Counted from the stretch's first letter, positions 44,848 to 54,032 are shown. The stretch: DNA of 64,000 nucleotides from Streptomyces griseus (GCF_001715295.1 NZ_MDKB01000001.1:868397-932396); one strand, 5' to 3'. Notes: a model not told the origin generated them from the letters alone. Program-made: numbers and translations.

Positions 44848-45875
44848 TGCGGGGCCACGCTGTTCTCGTCGGCAAGTGGCTGGTCCACAACTGGCCCTAC
44901 CTGGCGCTCGTCGTCTGCGTTTTTCTCCCCATGCTCTGGATGGCGGCGTCCTTGGCGTTCCGCGCCGGTCTGTTCTGGCCGATCGAGGGGGTGGGGAAAC
45001 CGGGTTCCGATCAGGTCGAGATGTTCAAGGTGTTCATCGGTGGCGGTCTCGCGACGGCGGTCACACTGGTCGGTGCCCTGCTCACGCGCGAGCACAACGC
45101 GCGCGAGCGCCGGCGCCTTCAACTGGAGACCGTGGTCAAGAGCTTGGAGTTCCTTCCGGCGGAATCCCCCCAGCGCGTCCCCGCCGTCCTGGCGACCATG
45201 GTGTTGCTCGGGCAGCAGCGCATAGCCATACGCATCCTGGGGCCCGCCTGGAACAAGGGGGTCGTGGACCCCCAGACGGCCACGTGGCTCATCAACCAGG
45301 TCCTCATCAGCGACAGGACGGACCGTAGCCAGATGGATGCCGACCGCCCGGACGAGACCGCGATGAACGAAGCGTCGGTATTGCTCTGGAAACACGCCGC
45401 GGACCTCATGCAGCCGAAGAGGCTGGACTACAGCTTTCCCGGGGACTTCCAGATCGGATGGGCCTTCCCGCGGTACCGCCTGGACGGGTTGCGCCGGGCC
45501 AAGAAGCGCCACTTGGTGAAGGAGAACATCCTGATGGCCTTGGGGACGATGCTGACGTCCCGGGACAGGGACTGGTGGTGCCACGGCGGAGTTCCGCCCG
45601 TGTGGCCGACGAACGTGCTTCTGGAATGCACCGAGAGGGACACCGATCCGAGTGCCCGCTCCTTCTCCGCGCTGTTGTTCGGGGCCGTCCACGACTGCTT
45701 CCCGCAGCAGGTGACCGACTACTTCACCCAGGACAGGGTGCAGAGAGCGCTGGACACGAGAGCGACCGCCGAGAAGGACTACGAGGTACCCGACGACTAC
45801 CTCGATCTCGCGGACGAGATCCGGAGGAAGTGGAAGGCGGCGGTGCCGAACAGGCCCGGCAGGCTGCACTCGTGA
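44847..45875 (+). CDS. Membrane protein of unknown function, partner of the protease
   Basis: 342 residues. Two N-terminal transmembrane helices (PYLALVVCVFLPMLWMAASLAF and FKVFIGGGLATAVTLVGALL), then a soluble cytoplasmic part of about 250 residues rich in Arg and Trp. No known domain. One-base overlap (TGATG) with the protease gene. The last residues of the protease and the start of this protein suggest a two-gene unit. The gene ends 87 bases before a convergent acetyltransferase gene. Confidence 0.8.
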   Translation: MRGHAVLVGKWLVHNWPYLALVVCVFLPMLWMAASLAFRAGLFWPIEGVGKPGSDQVEMFKVFIGGGLATAVTLVGALLTREHNARERRRLQLETVVKSLEFLPAESPQRVPAVLATMVLLGQQRIAIRILGPAWNKGVVDPQTATWLINQVLISDRTDRSQMDADRPDETAMNEASVLLWKHAADLMQPKRLDYSFPGDFQIGWAFPRYRLDGLRRAKKRHLVKENILMALGTMLTSRDRDWWCHGGVPPVWPTNVLLECTERDTDPSARSFSALLFGAVHDCFPQQVTDYFTQDRVQRALDTRATAEKDYEVPDDYLDLADEIRRKWKAAVPNRPGRLHS

Positions 45876-45962
45876 TGCCCCTGCGATGTATGCGGGCGGC
45901 GGGGGCGGCCGACGTCGCCCGCACGGGGCGAACCCCCGGGGCGGGCGACGTCCCGATGCGCG

Positions 45963-46544
45963 TCACCAGGGAAGATCGCTCTTCGTGGGGCAGTAGGGGA
46001 GAGCGAAGGGAAGGCCGAGGTCGGCGGGCAGGAGAGCTCCGACCCAGGTGTCCCTCAGGCCGTTCCGGTTGGTCTGCGCCGCACGCAGGGTGCCTTCCCT
46101 GAGGAAGCCGACCTTCTCCGCCACGGCCCAGGAGCCCATGTTCCCCGCCTCCGCCCGCCACTCCAGGCGCTGGACTCCTCGTGCGGTGAAGGACCAGTCG
46201 GCCAGGGCGCGCACCGACTCCGTCGCATACCCTCGCCCTCGGTGCTCCGCCACGGTCCAGTACCCGATTCCCCAGGTGTCGGAGTGGCGGTGCACGTTGA
46301 CCGATGCCACGAGCACACCGCTTTCCCGGTGCAGCGCCGCGAAGTGGTACATCGTTTCGTCGTGCCAGCCACGAGGCACCACGTCACGCAGGTACGAGGC
46401 GGCGTGCTTCCGTTCGTACGGCTGGGGTAAGTCCGTCCACCGCTGGATGTCGGGATCTTGGCAGGCGGCGAAGACCGCGTCCTCGTCGCTGGGATCATGG
46501 GGCCGCAGAAGCAGACGCTGCGTCGTCAGAGTGACAGGTTCCAT
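45963..46544 (-). CDS. GNAT family N-acetyltransferase
   Basis: 193 residues, RimJ/RimL-like. TTQRLLLRPHDPSDEDAVFAA is the N-terminal strand, GIGYWTVAEHRGRGYATESVRALADW holds the acetyl-CoA pyrophosphate loop (RGRGYA), and NMGSWAVAEKVGFLREGTLR the late signature. Acetyl acceptor unknown. Single gene. Confidence 0.9.
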   Translation of the reverse strand: MEPVTLTTQRLLLRPHDPSDEDAVFAACQDPDIQRWTDLPQPYERKHAASYLRDVVPRGWHDETMYHFAALHRESGVLVASVNVHRHSDTWGIGYWTVAEHRGRGYATESVRALADWSFTARGVQRLEWRAEAGNMGSWAVAEKVGFLREGTLRAAQTNRNGLRDTWVGALLPADLGLPFALPYCPTKSDLPW

Positions 46545-47040
46545 GGTCGGTCATTCTGGATCTCACCCACCCGAGGGGCCATTGATTTGTGGCCTGCGTC
46601 GGACCGTTGGGGGCTCGAACCGTGGTGACGGTTCCTGGTGGAAGGCCCGGCAAGGTGGGCGAGGCGGCGTACGGGAGGCGGTTCCTGAGGCACCGAGCCC
46701 CCCGGGGGCTTCTGTGTGGCGCGGTGGTCAGGGCAGGCTTGTGCGGTCGCGGAGTTGGCCGACCAGGGCGTGCACGTCGCGTGGGGCAGGTAGCTCGGCA
46801 AGAGGTGCCGGGGTGCCCGGCGCGGGTACGGCGGGAGCCCGGCGCCTGGGTCCCGAGATACTGAGATGCGGAGCCACCTCGTGCAGGCGGCAGACGAGTG
46901 GATCTCGATGCCCACCGCAGGCTGGTGCGCGACTACGCGCATCGCACCCCTCGGCCGAGTCCCGGGTCTGCCGGGCCATGGACGAACGCAAGTAGAGGCC
47001 GGGGCCGGCCTGCCCTCGGCGGGGCCGGCGCGGCGCGCGG
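46545..47040. other. Intergenic region with transposase scar
   Basis: 496 bases with no intact gene. Contains the probable transposase remnant listed separately at its right part. Remaining sequence is featureless. Confidence 0.45.
46860..46996 (+). pseudogene. Possible transposase C-terminal remnant
   Basis: Reading across a frameshift, ADEWIS continues as DAHRRLVRDYAHRTPRPS, which resembles the WLDAHRRLVRDYEHRT segment of IS5/IS1647-type transposases from memory. Too short and broken to be active; a stop codon (TAG) ends it near 46995. Confidence 0.4.
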
Positions 47041-48177
47041 TCAGGCCGGTTGTGCCGGTTCCTCGGCGGTGTGCTTGGCCAGCAGGCCCCCGAGCAGCAT
47101 GACGAGCAGCCCGGCCCCGACACCGCACAGGGTCCAGAGCACGCGGTAGCCCTCGGCGGTGTAGTCGGTGGGCTGGGGCAGGTCGACCAGGATCAGCACG
47201 CCGGCGGCGATGGCCGCGCAGTAGAGCGCGTAGTTCCAGAAGCGGATCGCCGCCGCGTGCATGAACAGGACGAGTGCGACCATTTCCAGTGCGCGCTCGA
47301 CCGCGAACAGCCTCAGTCCGTGTTCGCCGGTCGGGATCAGCAACAGCAGGGCGGCCGTGACGGCGCCGAGGAGCGCGCCGGCGAGGCGTTGCGCGGCGGT
47401 CAGGGTGCTCTGTTCCAGGCTCGGTTTCATCGCGACCAGGGCCGCGATCGGCATCCAGTAGCCGTGGGAGAGGTCGAGGCCGAAGGCGAGCGCCACGGTT
47501 CCGGCGGTGACCAGGGCGCGCAGGAGCGCGAACGCGACGAGGGGCCGGGTGAGCGGCCTTCGCGCGGTGTCGTCGGGGAGTTCCGGGACCGGCTGCGGTC
47601 GGTCCCCGCGTCCGCGGATCAGCCAGGCGATGCACGTCGCCGCGATCCACAGGGCAGCTCCGCCGACCCAGGCGAGGACCTGGGCCCAGGTGTAGCTGGT
47701 GATGCGGGCGTGGTGGTGGAGACTGGACGCGACCCCGAGGGTGATGACGAACCAGAGGTTCAGCAGCATGGCGGTCACGAACCTGCGCACGCCGAACGCG
47801 GCCGTCAGTCCGGCCACCAGCGTGACCGCGAAGGCGGCGAGGACCAGCCAGCCCCAGGCGTCGCCGCCGATGCCGAACCCGAGCGCGGTGAGCCCGGCGC
47901 CGACCAGGGCGAAGACCGCGATGTGCCGGGCGCGGTTCGCGAAGCTGCCGCCCGGGTCGTCCAGCCAGGCGAAGAGCAGGCCGAACAGTGCGCTGAGCAG
48001 GTACTGCCCGTGCCCGATCGTCCAGAAGACCACCAGCACCACCACGGCGATGTCCAGGAACAGCACGGCCCGCGGCCAGTTGAGCCCGGCCGGGTCGAGC
48101 CGGAAGATCCTCGACAGCCAGCTCGTGGGCGTGACCTTGCCCACCGGCTGTCCTACGCGTCCGCTCGCACTGGCCAT
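47041..48177 (-). CDS. FUSC family membrane protein
   Basis: 378-residue membrane protein with two halves of helices: AVLFLDIAVVVLVVFWTIGHGQYLLSALFGLLFAW and further helices, then a second set starting LVAFALLRALVTAGTVALAFG and GYWMPIAALVAMKPSLEQST, which is the fusaric-acid-resistance signature. Probable efflux of aromatic compounds. ATG with GAGGGC 5-6 bases upstream. Flanked on both sides by transposase remnants on the other strand. Confidence 0.85.
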   Translation of the reverse strand: MASASGRVGQPVGKVTPTSWLSRIFRLDPAGLNWPRAVLFLDIAVVVLVVFWTIGHGQYLLSALFGLLFAWLDDPGGSFANRARHIAVFALVGAGLTALGFGIGGDAWGWLVLAAFAVTLVAGLTAAFGVRRFVTAMLLNLWFVITLGVASSLHHHARITSYTWAQVLAWVGGAALWIAATCIAWLIRGRGDRPQPVPELPDDTARRPLTRPLVAFALLRALVTAGTVALAFGLDLSHGYWMPIAALVAMKPSLEQSTLTAAQRLAGALLGAVTAALLLLIPTGEHGLRLFAVERALEMVALVLFMHAAAIRFWNYALYCAAIAAGVLILVDLPQPTDYTAEGYRVLWTLCGVGAGLLVMLLGGLLAKHTAEEPAQPA

Positions 48178-48468
48178 GGCCGCCCTCGCTCGCCTCGTCC
48201 GCCCGGGTATGCGGCTTCGCCGCATTCTGCGACTCCGGCCGCAGCCGACGTGACGCGACCCGCAGAACCCTCCGGATCGCGCCCTCTCGTCCAGCCGTAC
48301 GGCGCAGCCCGGCACTTCCGGTCGACGCGCCCCTTCCTCCTGGCCGGCCGATACGCGGCCACGGGAAGCGGGTGGCGCTCACCCGGGCTGCTTCGATGTC
48401 AGGACGCGACCAGGTCGAGTCCGGCGGATCATGTACCTTCTCGAGATTCCCCGTCACGGATCGCATCC
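48178..48468. other. Intergenic region left of IS remnant
   Basis: 291 bases between the FUSC start and the IS5 remnant. No gene. Terminal inverted repeats of an insertion element are not evident. Confidence 0.4.
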
Positions 48469-48804
48469 GTGTCGGCCGTCTCGGCGGCGGACGCCCCCGC
48501 CCCCGCGCGACACCTCTGCGATGACAAGGCGTACTCCTTTCTCCGCAACCGCCCTCGCCTGCGCAGACGGCGGATCAGTCACACCTTCCCCGAGCCGAAC
48601 GACCAGCGGGCCCACCGCGAACGCCGCGGCAGCAAGGGCGGACGGCCCGCCGGCTTCGACAAGACGATCCACAAGCGCGGGAAGAAAGCCGAACGGATTG
48701 TCCTGGCGCTCGAGAACTCCCGTGCCGTGGCCACCAGCTGCGGCAAGGACGCCTATGTGTTCCACGGCACCGTCGCCTCGATCCGGCTCTGGCTCCGTTC
48801 GTGA
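48469..48804 (+). pseudogene. IS5-family transposase remnant (C-terminal third)
   Basis: Encodes LCDDKAYSFLRNRPRLRRRR, IPEP-like HTFPEPNDQRAHRERRGSKG, GGRPAGFDKTIHKRGKKAER and IRLWLRS, the order of blocks in the C-terminal DDE part of IS5 transposases (normally DKAYSS, IPEPADQ, GGRPPAFD, YKxRNxVER, WLR). The N-terminal two thirds are missing and the VER region is altered, so it cannot transpose. Confidence 0.8.
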
Positions 48805-48813
48805 CCCGCACGC

Positions 48814-49329
48814 TCAGGCGCCGGTCTGCCCATCGACGAGCTCACGCACGACGTCGAGGTGGCCGTTGTGGCGGGACGTCTCCTCAATGAGGTGGAGGAT
48901 CACCCAGCGCAGGTCGACGTGGCGGCCGTCGCTGAGGGGACGCTCGGCCGTCGAGTTCAGCTCGTGGTCGGAGACCAGGCGACGATAGCGGGCACTCTGC
49001 TCCGCGTACTCGGTGAGAAGCCGGGGCAACGGGATGTCGACGGCTGTCCGCATCTCGGGGTCGGGATCGTCGTCGGTCGCCTCGGCGAGCGGCCCCGCGA
49101 GCTCCTCGCCCAGGAACATCACTTGGAACCAGTAGTACTCGACCCACCGCAGATGGCTGATCAGTCCGCACAGCGTCATCAGCGGTGATTTCGGGAGAGG
49201 TGCCTTGCGGGCGTCTTCGGCGGACACGCCCACACACTTGGCTCGCGCGGTATCACGGGCGTAGTCCAGGAAGGTGGCCAGCTGCGTACGCTCGTCCCAC
49301 GTGGGAGGAGTGTCGGTTCGTTGAGTCAT
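48814..49329 (-). CDS. DinB/DUF664 family protein
   Basis: 171-residue four-helix protein: LMTLCGLISHLRWVEYYWFQVMF and LIEETSRHNGHLDVVREL hold the metal-binding His residues. Likely mycothiol- or metal-dependent detoxification enzyme. AAAATC lies 6 bases before the ATG and there is no ribosome binding site, so the start may be leaderless. Directly beside the IS remnant. Confidence 0.87.
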   Translation of the reverse strand: MTQRTDTPPTWDERTQLATFLDYARDTARAKCVGVSAEDARKAPLPKSPLMTLCGLISHLRWVEYYWFQVMFLGEELAGPLAEATDDDPDPEMRTAVDIPLPRLLTEYAEQSARYRRLVSDHELNSTAERPLSDGRHVDLRWVILHLIEETSRHNGHLDVVRELVDGQTGA

Positions 49330-49407
49330 CGCGGGGATTTTCCCGCAGCTCGGAACGGGTGTCGACTCAATTGGCCGGAAGCACCGTCAAGTGCCACAGC
49401 CACCACT

Positions 49408-49611
49408 GTGCTCGGGGAGAGCCTGGCAAGATCCGCCGGGCAGTCCGCCTGGCGTGAGAGCAGCTACAGCAGCAGTGACGGCGGCGATTGTGTCGAGGTC
49501 GTTGCCCCGGCCACCCACGTGCACGTCCGGGACTCCAAGCAGGTCGGCGGCCCCGTGCTGACCGTCGACCCGGATGCGTGGGCCGGTTTCGTCGGGCTCA
49601 TCGCCGGTTGA
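49408..49611 (+). CDS. DUF397 domain protein
   Basis: 67 residues: WRESSYSSSDGGDCVEVV and VHVRDSKQVGGPVLTVDPDAWAGFV are the two diagnostic DUF397 blocks. GTG start is the best fit to usual length, but no ribosome binding site is visible. Such proteins normally lie beside an XRE-family regulator; none is present here, so this copy is an orphan. Confidence 0.65.
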   Translation: MLGESLARSAGQSAWRESSYSSSDGGDCVEVVAPATHVHVRDSKQVGGPVLTVDPDAWAGFVGLIAG

Positions 49612-49846
49612 GCGACGAACGCGGCAGGGCCCCGCCGCACGCCGATCCGGCGGGGCCCTCCCGTACGGGCGGGGGCTGCTCGTCCACGTCCTGCTCGCGC
49701 CGGAACATCCGACACGCGGCCCGGCGTGCGCTGCGGTCCGGGTTGGACCGGAAGCTCTGGCCGGGGCACGGCACCTCGGGGCCCGGACCCCCGCCGGATG
49801 CTGCCGCTCGGCGCACACCGCCACTTCTGGCGGCGTGGCCGTCATG

Positions 49847-50113
49847 TCAGGTGAGGGGAGTCAGCTTCCTCGCCGTACTGCGGTGCTCGGCCCGCCCGTG
49901 CCGCCACAGCTGGACCGCTGTCAGCGTGAGCAGCGCGGCGAACACCACGAGGAAGACGCCCGCGATGACCGGTTGCCGACCGCCGGCCGCCGACTCGTCG
50001 AGGGAGAGCAGCGCGAGGGCCGACAGCACCATCCCCGCCGCGTACACCGAGCGGACGCGCCTCAACTGCCGTACCGCACGGGGAGCAAGAGCAAAACGCT
50101 TCACGAGAGCCAT
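49847..50113 (-). CDS. Small two-helix membrane protein (88 aa)
   Basis: Basic N-terminus (VKRFALAPRAVRQLRRVRSVY), then two hydrophobic helices (AAGMVLSALALLSL, VIAGVFLVVFAALLTLTAVQLW). GAGGGG lies 5 bases before the ATG. No known family. Divergent from the metalloprotease gene. Confidence 0.7.
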   Translation of the reverse strand: MALVKRFALAPRAVRQLRRVRSVYAAGMVLSALALLSLDESAAGGRQPVIAGVFLVVFAALLTLTAVQLWRHGRAEHRSTARKLTPLT

Positions 50114-50180
50114 GCTGCCCCTCTACCCCGTTCGAGCGCGGTGAGACGTCCGGATCACGAGAAGACCCACATCTCCACCC

Positions 50181-50243
50181 AGTTGCCCGAAGGGCGGTCA
50201 GCTCGTCGCATAGCGGATGGAGTTGACCGCCCTTCGGACAACT
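50181..50243. promoter_or_regulatory. Long inverted repeat upstream of the M4 protease gene
   Basis: AGTTGCCCGAAGGGCGGTCA (50181-50200) and TGACCGCCCTTCGGACAACT (50224-50243) are reverse complements in 19 of 20 positions with 23 bases between. It lies 108 bases before the protease start, in promoter position, and is a likely regulator-binding site. Confidence 0.65.
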
Positions 50244-50350
50244 CATGGTCAAATTCTTGTCGCAGGACTGTCAAAGCGGCTCTTCGGCTGGCACGCTCTC
50301 AGCCGCGCCACCCCTCTTATCAGCCACCCTGTTCCAGCCAAGGAGCCCGC

Positions 50351-51970
50351 GTGACACGCAAGCAGTCCTCGCAGCGCCGCACCACGCTCCGTGCCGCCGC
50401 CCTGATCGCCTCGGCGGCCGTGGTCGTCGTCGGAGTCCAGACCGGATCGGCCAACGCCGACGCGCAGCGTGAGGCCGGTGCCACCGCCGTCGCGTTCACC
50501 GGCAGTCAGCGCGCCGCCGCCGTGCAGGAAGCGCAGGCCGCCGCTGCCGGCACGGCAGAGGCCATCGGCCTGTCCGGCGAGGAGGCGCTGGTCGTCCGGG
50601 ACGTCGTCAAGGACGCCGACGGCACGGTGCACACCCGCTACGAGCGCACCTACAAGGGCCTTCCGGTCCTCGGGGGCGACCTCGTGGTGCACCAGAAGAG
50701 GAACAACGGCGCCCGCTCCACCACCAAGGCGACCGACGCCCGAATATCGGTGCCGACCACGACCCCCGCCGTCGCCGCCACCGCCGTCGCCCGGTCGGCC
50801 GTCGCCGCCTCGGAGGCCAAGGCCCCGGCGGCCTCGTCGGTCCGCAAGGTGATCTGGGCCGCGACCGGCAGGCCCGTCCTCGCCTGGGAGACCGTCGTCA
50901 CCGGCACCCGGACCGACGGCACGCCGAGCGAGCTGCACGTCATCACCGACGCGACGAGCGGCAAGCAGCTGTACTCCTACGAGGCCATCGAAACCGGCAC
51001 CGGTAACGCCATGTACAGCGGCCAGGTCACCCTCGGCACCAGCGGTACGGGCCCCTTCACCCTGACGGACACCGGCCGCGGCGGTCACAAGACGTACGAC
51101 CTCAACGGCGCCACCTCCGGCACCGGCGCGCTCTTCACCAACAGCACCGACGTCTGGGGCGACGGCACCCCGGGCAACCGTGCGACGGCGGCCGCCGACG
51201 CCCACTACGGCGCCGCGCTCACCTGGGACTTCTACAAGAACGAACTCGGCCGCAACGGGATCCGCGGCGACGGCGTCGGCGCGTACTCGCGCGTCCACTA
51301 CGGCAACGCCTACGTCAACGCCTTCTGGTCCGACACCTGCTTCTGCATGACGTACGGCGACGGCGCCAACAACGTCAAGCCGCTCACCTCGATCGACGTC
51401 GCCGCCCACGAGATGTCCCACGGCCTCACGGCCTCCACCGCCAACCTGCGTTACAGCCGGGAGTCGGGTGGCCTCAACGAAGCCACCTCCGACATCTTCG
51501 GTACCTCGGTCGAGTTCTACGCCGACAACTCCTCGGACGTCGGCGACTACCTGATCGGCGAGAAGATCGACATCAACGGAAACGGCGCGCCGCTCCGTTA
51601 CATGGACAAGCCCAGCAAGGACGGCAGGTCCGCCGACTACTGGTCCAAGAGCCTCGCCAACCTCGACGTCCACTACTCCTCGGGCCCGGCGAACCACTTC
51701 TTCTACCTGCTCTCCGAGGGCAGCGGCGCCAAGAGCGTCAACGGTGTCAGCTACAACTCGCCCACCTACGACGGTGCCGCCGTCACCGGCATCGGCAACG
51801 TCAAGGCGTACAAGATCTGGTACAAGGCCCTTTCCACCTACATGACCTCCTCCACCACCTACGCCGGAGCCCGCACCGCCACCCTCCAGGCGGCGACGGA
51901 TCTCTACGGCGCGGGCAGCGCCGAGTACAACGCGGTCGCGGCGACCTGGACGGCCGTCAACGTGAAGTAA
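50351..51970 (+). CDS. M4 family (thermolysin-like) neutral metalloprotease
   Basis: 539-residue secreted preproenzyme. Signal peptide to about residue 36 (ALIASAAVVVVGVQTGSANA), FTP/PepSY propeptide (HTRYERTYKGLPVLGGDLVVH), then catalytic domain with zinc ligands H353-E-M-S-H357 and E377 (GGLNEATSD). Near the C-terminus YSSGPANHFFYLLSEG has the family His. GTG start with AGGAG 5 bases upstream. It degrades extracellular protein. A 20-base inverted repeat upstream and a perfect hairpin downstream delimit the unit. Confidence 0.95.
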   Translation: MTRKQSSQRRTTLRAAALIASAAVVVVGVQTGSANADAQREAGATAVAFTGSQRAAAVQEAQAAAAGTAEAIGLSGEEALVVRDVVKDADGTVHTRYERTYKGLPVLGGDLVVHQKRNNGARSTTKATDARISVPTTTPAVAATAVARSAVAASEAKAPAASSVRKVIWAATGRPVLAWETVVTGTRTDGTPSELHVITDATSGKQLYSYEAIETGTGNAMYSGQVTLGTSGTGPFTLTDTGRGGHKTYDLNGATSGTGALFTNSTDVWGDGTPGNRATAAADAHYGAALTWDFYKNELGRNGIRGDGVGAYSRVHYGNAYVNAFWSDTCFCMTYGDGANNVKPLTSIDVAAHEMSHGLTASTANLRYSRESGGLNEATSDIFGTSVEFYADNSSDVGDYLIGEKIDINGNGAPLRYMDKPSKDGRSADYWSKSLANLDVHYSSGPANHFFYLLSEGSGAKSVNGVSYNSPTYDGAAVTGIGNVKAYKIWYKALSTYMTSSTTYAGARTATLQAATDLYGAGSAEYNAVAATWTAVNVK

Positions 51971-51984
51971 CGGCTGCACGTTTC

Positions 51985-52024
51985 GCGGGGGTCGTGCGGC
52001 GGCGGATCGCCGCACGACCCCCGC
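51985..52024. terminator. Terminator of the metalloprotease gene
   Basis: Perfect 17-base arms (51985-52001 and 52008-52024) around GCGGAT, 15 bases after the stop codon. Confidence 0.85.
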
Positions 52025-52162
52025 ACGTCCTCGCGCGGACCGTGGATCCGCTCCCTCAGGGCGCGGGCCTCTTCACGGGCTGTCACCTCGCCTGGACGCT
52101 CGGGAGATCTCTCCCGGCCGGTGGGATCGGAGGGGTGCGAGGGTGGCCGCCCGCACGCGGGG

Positions 52163-53020
52163 TCACGCGCGGCCCTCGCCGTAGAGGCGCACGTAGTCGA
52201 CCGTCATCGACGCGGGGGAGGGTGTCGAGTCGTCGGGAGGGCCGGGCCAGTCGCCCCCGACGGCGACGTTGAGCAGCAGATGCATGTCCTGTTCGAAAAC
52301 CCAGTCGCCGGGCGCGGGCAACGTCGAGGGAGTCAGGGTGAAGTACGGATCACCGTCGACGAACCAGGTGATACGGCGTGGCTGCTTGTCGACGGCGTAG
52401 GTGTGAAACGCCTGCGACGCGTCGGCCGGGAGTTCGGTGGTGCCACCGATGCCGTTCTCGTTGAAGTAGGTCGGCCCGTGCGCGGTGCCGTACACCGTCC
52501 GCGGTTCCTGGCCGACCACCTCGCAGATGTCGATCTCCCCCTGCCCGGGCCATTCGACTCCGTTGTCGCCCAGCATCCAGATCGCGGGCAGCAGTCCGGC
52601 GCCGGTGGGCATCTTCGCGCGGACCTCCACGCGCCCACGGGTGAGCGCCACCTTCCCCTCCGTGGTCAGACGGGCCGAAGTCCAGGGACAGGACGACTGC
52701 GTGAAGCACGGCAGATCGGAACCCTCGGGGGCCGGACGGGCGGAGATCACCAGGTGACCCGCACCGTCGAGGGCGGAGTTGGCCGCGTCGTCCGTGTAGT
52801 ACTGGAGTTCGTTGTTGCCCCACCCCTCGGCATCCCGGTTGCCCGTTTCGGTGTTCCAGAACCTCTCCGACGGGCGGACGCCCGCCGCTCCGTCGAACTC
52901 CGCCTGCCAGAAGGGTGTTTCGCCGACCGAGGGGGAGCGCGGTTCCGCCGGAGCGGATCCGCAGCCGCTCATCAGCCCGACCAGCGCCGACACGAGCGCC
53001 AAGCGAGCACGTCGGTTCAT
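52163..53020 (-). CDS. Glycoside hydrolase family 16 lipoprotein (beta-1,3-glucanase-like)
   Basis: 285 residues. Lipobox ending at C20 (LMSGC). Catalytic motif E162-I-D164-I-C-E167 in the laminarinase form, with WNTETGNRDAEGWGNNELQYYT and IWMLGDNGVEWPGQG before it and HLLLNVAVGGDWPG after. Endo-hydrolysis of beta-1,3 or mixed glucans at the cell surface. ATG with AGGAG 7 bases upstream chosen over the GTG three bases earlier. Confidence 0.93.
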   Translation of the reverse strand: MNRRARLALVSALVGLMSGCGSAPAEPRSPSVGETPFWQAEFDGAAGVRPSERFWNTETGNRDAEGWGNNELQYYTDDAANSALDGAGHLVISARPAPEGSDLPCFTQSSCPWTSARLTTEGKVALTRGRVEVRAKMPTGAGLLPAIWMLGDNGVEWPGQGEIDICEVVGQEPRTVYGTAHGPTYFNENGIGGTTELPADASQAFHTYAVDKQPRRITWFVDGDPYFTLTPSTLPAPGDWVFEQDMHLLLNVAVGGDWPGPPDDSTPSPASMTVDYVRLYGEGRA

Positions 53021-53363
53021 CACACTGCTCCTGGAAGGGGTGAGGTGGTCGCACAGTCGAGCACGGTCCGCCTTCCCGCGCTACGGCGGTGTGGGCGAGG
53101 GGCACCAGGGCGAACCCGAGTCGACGCCCCGGACACGAACCCTACAGAACGGCGACTCGCAGAGGCACGGGAGGCTACCGCCAGGCACAGGAGTGCGGGA
53201 ACATCCGCCGTCCGCGCTGCCGCGCCGGACTTCGATCGCCCGCGAAGCCGGACGCACCCGGCCTGATCTCCGGACCGTGTCCTACGGGTTCGGTCGCCGG
53301 CCCGCTCATGGGGCGGGGCCGGCGTGGGGATTGAGCGCGTCCCGGGCAGGGGAAGCCACCGGT
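53021..53363. other. Divergent intergenic region
   Basis: 343 bases between the glucanase and the hypothetical membrane-anchored protein. No hairpin or frame that I can support. Confidence 0.4.
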
Positions 53364-54032
53364 ATGGCCAGGCGACGGAGGACCCCGGTCTCCGGCGGAA
53401 ACCGAGTCCGCCTTCGCCGGCGACGGATGCCGGCACGTGGCGCCGACGGGGCGGTCGGCCGTTGGACGACGACGGCTACCGCCGCGTTCACCCTCCTGGC
53501 GCTCGTAGCCGGCGTGGTAGGGCAGTTCCTGGGCATCTGGAAGGACGTGCTGGAGCAGTTCGGTGGTGACTCGAAGCCATCCCGATCCCCTGCTTCCGCA
53601 TCGCCGCCCGCAGTGCCGGGCCCGCCAACGGGTTCCTCGTCCCCCTGCGGCCGGTCGGGCGGGGATGTCACGCTGCGCCTGAAGGGAAAGCCGAGCCGTT
53701 CGGCGGCGACCGTGGTCGCCACGGTGTCCTGCGTCCTCGCACCCGACGACCATCTCGTCTGGGTGGTACGGAAAGTCACCGGCACCGCCGCCGCCCGCTA
53801 CGTGCGTTACACGCTGCGCAACGACCTGAGCGGCGGACCGGGCACGTACACGTACGACGCCGTTCTCCGTACGACGCCACCAGGATCCGAGCGGACCGTG
53901 TCCGTCCTGCTGATGAACAGCGATACGTACCAGGCGGCGAAGAAGACGACAGACCCCGAGACGGGCTACGTACTCCTGCCGTCGCCCCCTCCCGTCGTGT
54001 CGAACTCCGTGCTCATCACGACGCCGGAGTGA
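53364..54032 (+). CDS. Hypothetical membrane-anchored protein (222 aa)
   Basis: Arg-rich N-terminus (MARRRRTPVSGGNRVRLRRR), one transmembrane helix near residues 38-58 (ATAAFTLLALVAGVVGQFLG), a Pro/Ser linker and an extracellular beta-rich domain (VTLRLKGKPSRSAATVVATV, LVWVVRKVTG). No named family. GGGGAAG about 8 bases before the ATG. Confidence 0.65.
   Translation: MARRRRTPVSGGNRVRLRRRRMPARGADGAVGRWTTTATAAFTLLALVAGVVGQFLGIWKDVLEQFGGDSKPSRSPASASPPAVPGPPTGSSSPCGRSGGDVTLRLKGKPSRSAATVVATVSCVLAPDDHLVWVVRKVTGTAAARYVRYTLRNDLSGGPGTYTYDAVLRTTPPGSERTVSVLLMNSDTYQAAKKTTDPETGYVLLPSPPPVVSNSVLITTPE

Noticed and set aside
47050..48468. Plus-strand open frame running into the IS5 remnant
   Set aside because: The first 470 codons are antisense to FUSC; only the last third has transposase motifs.
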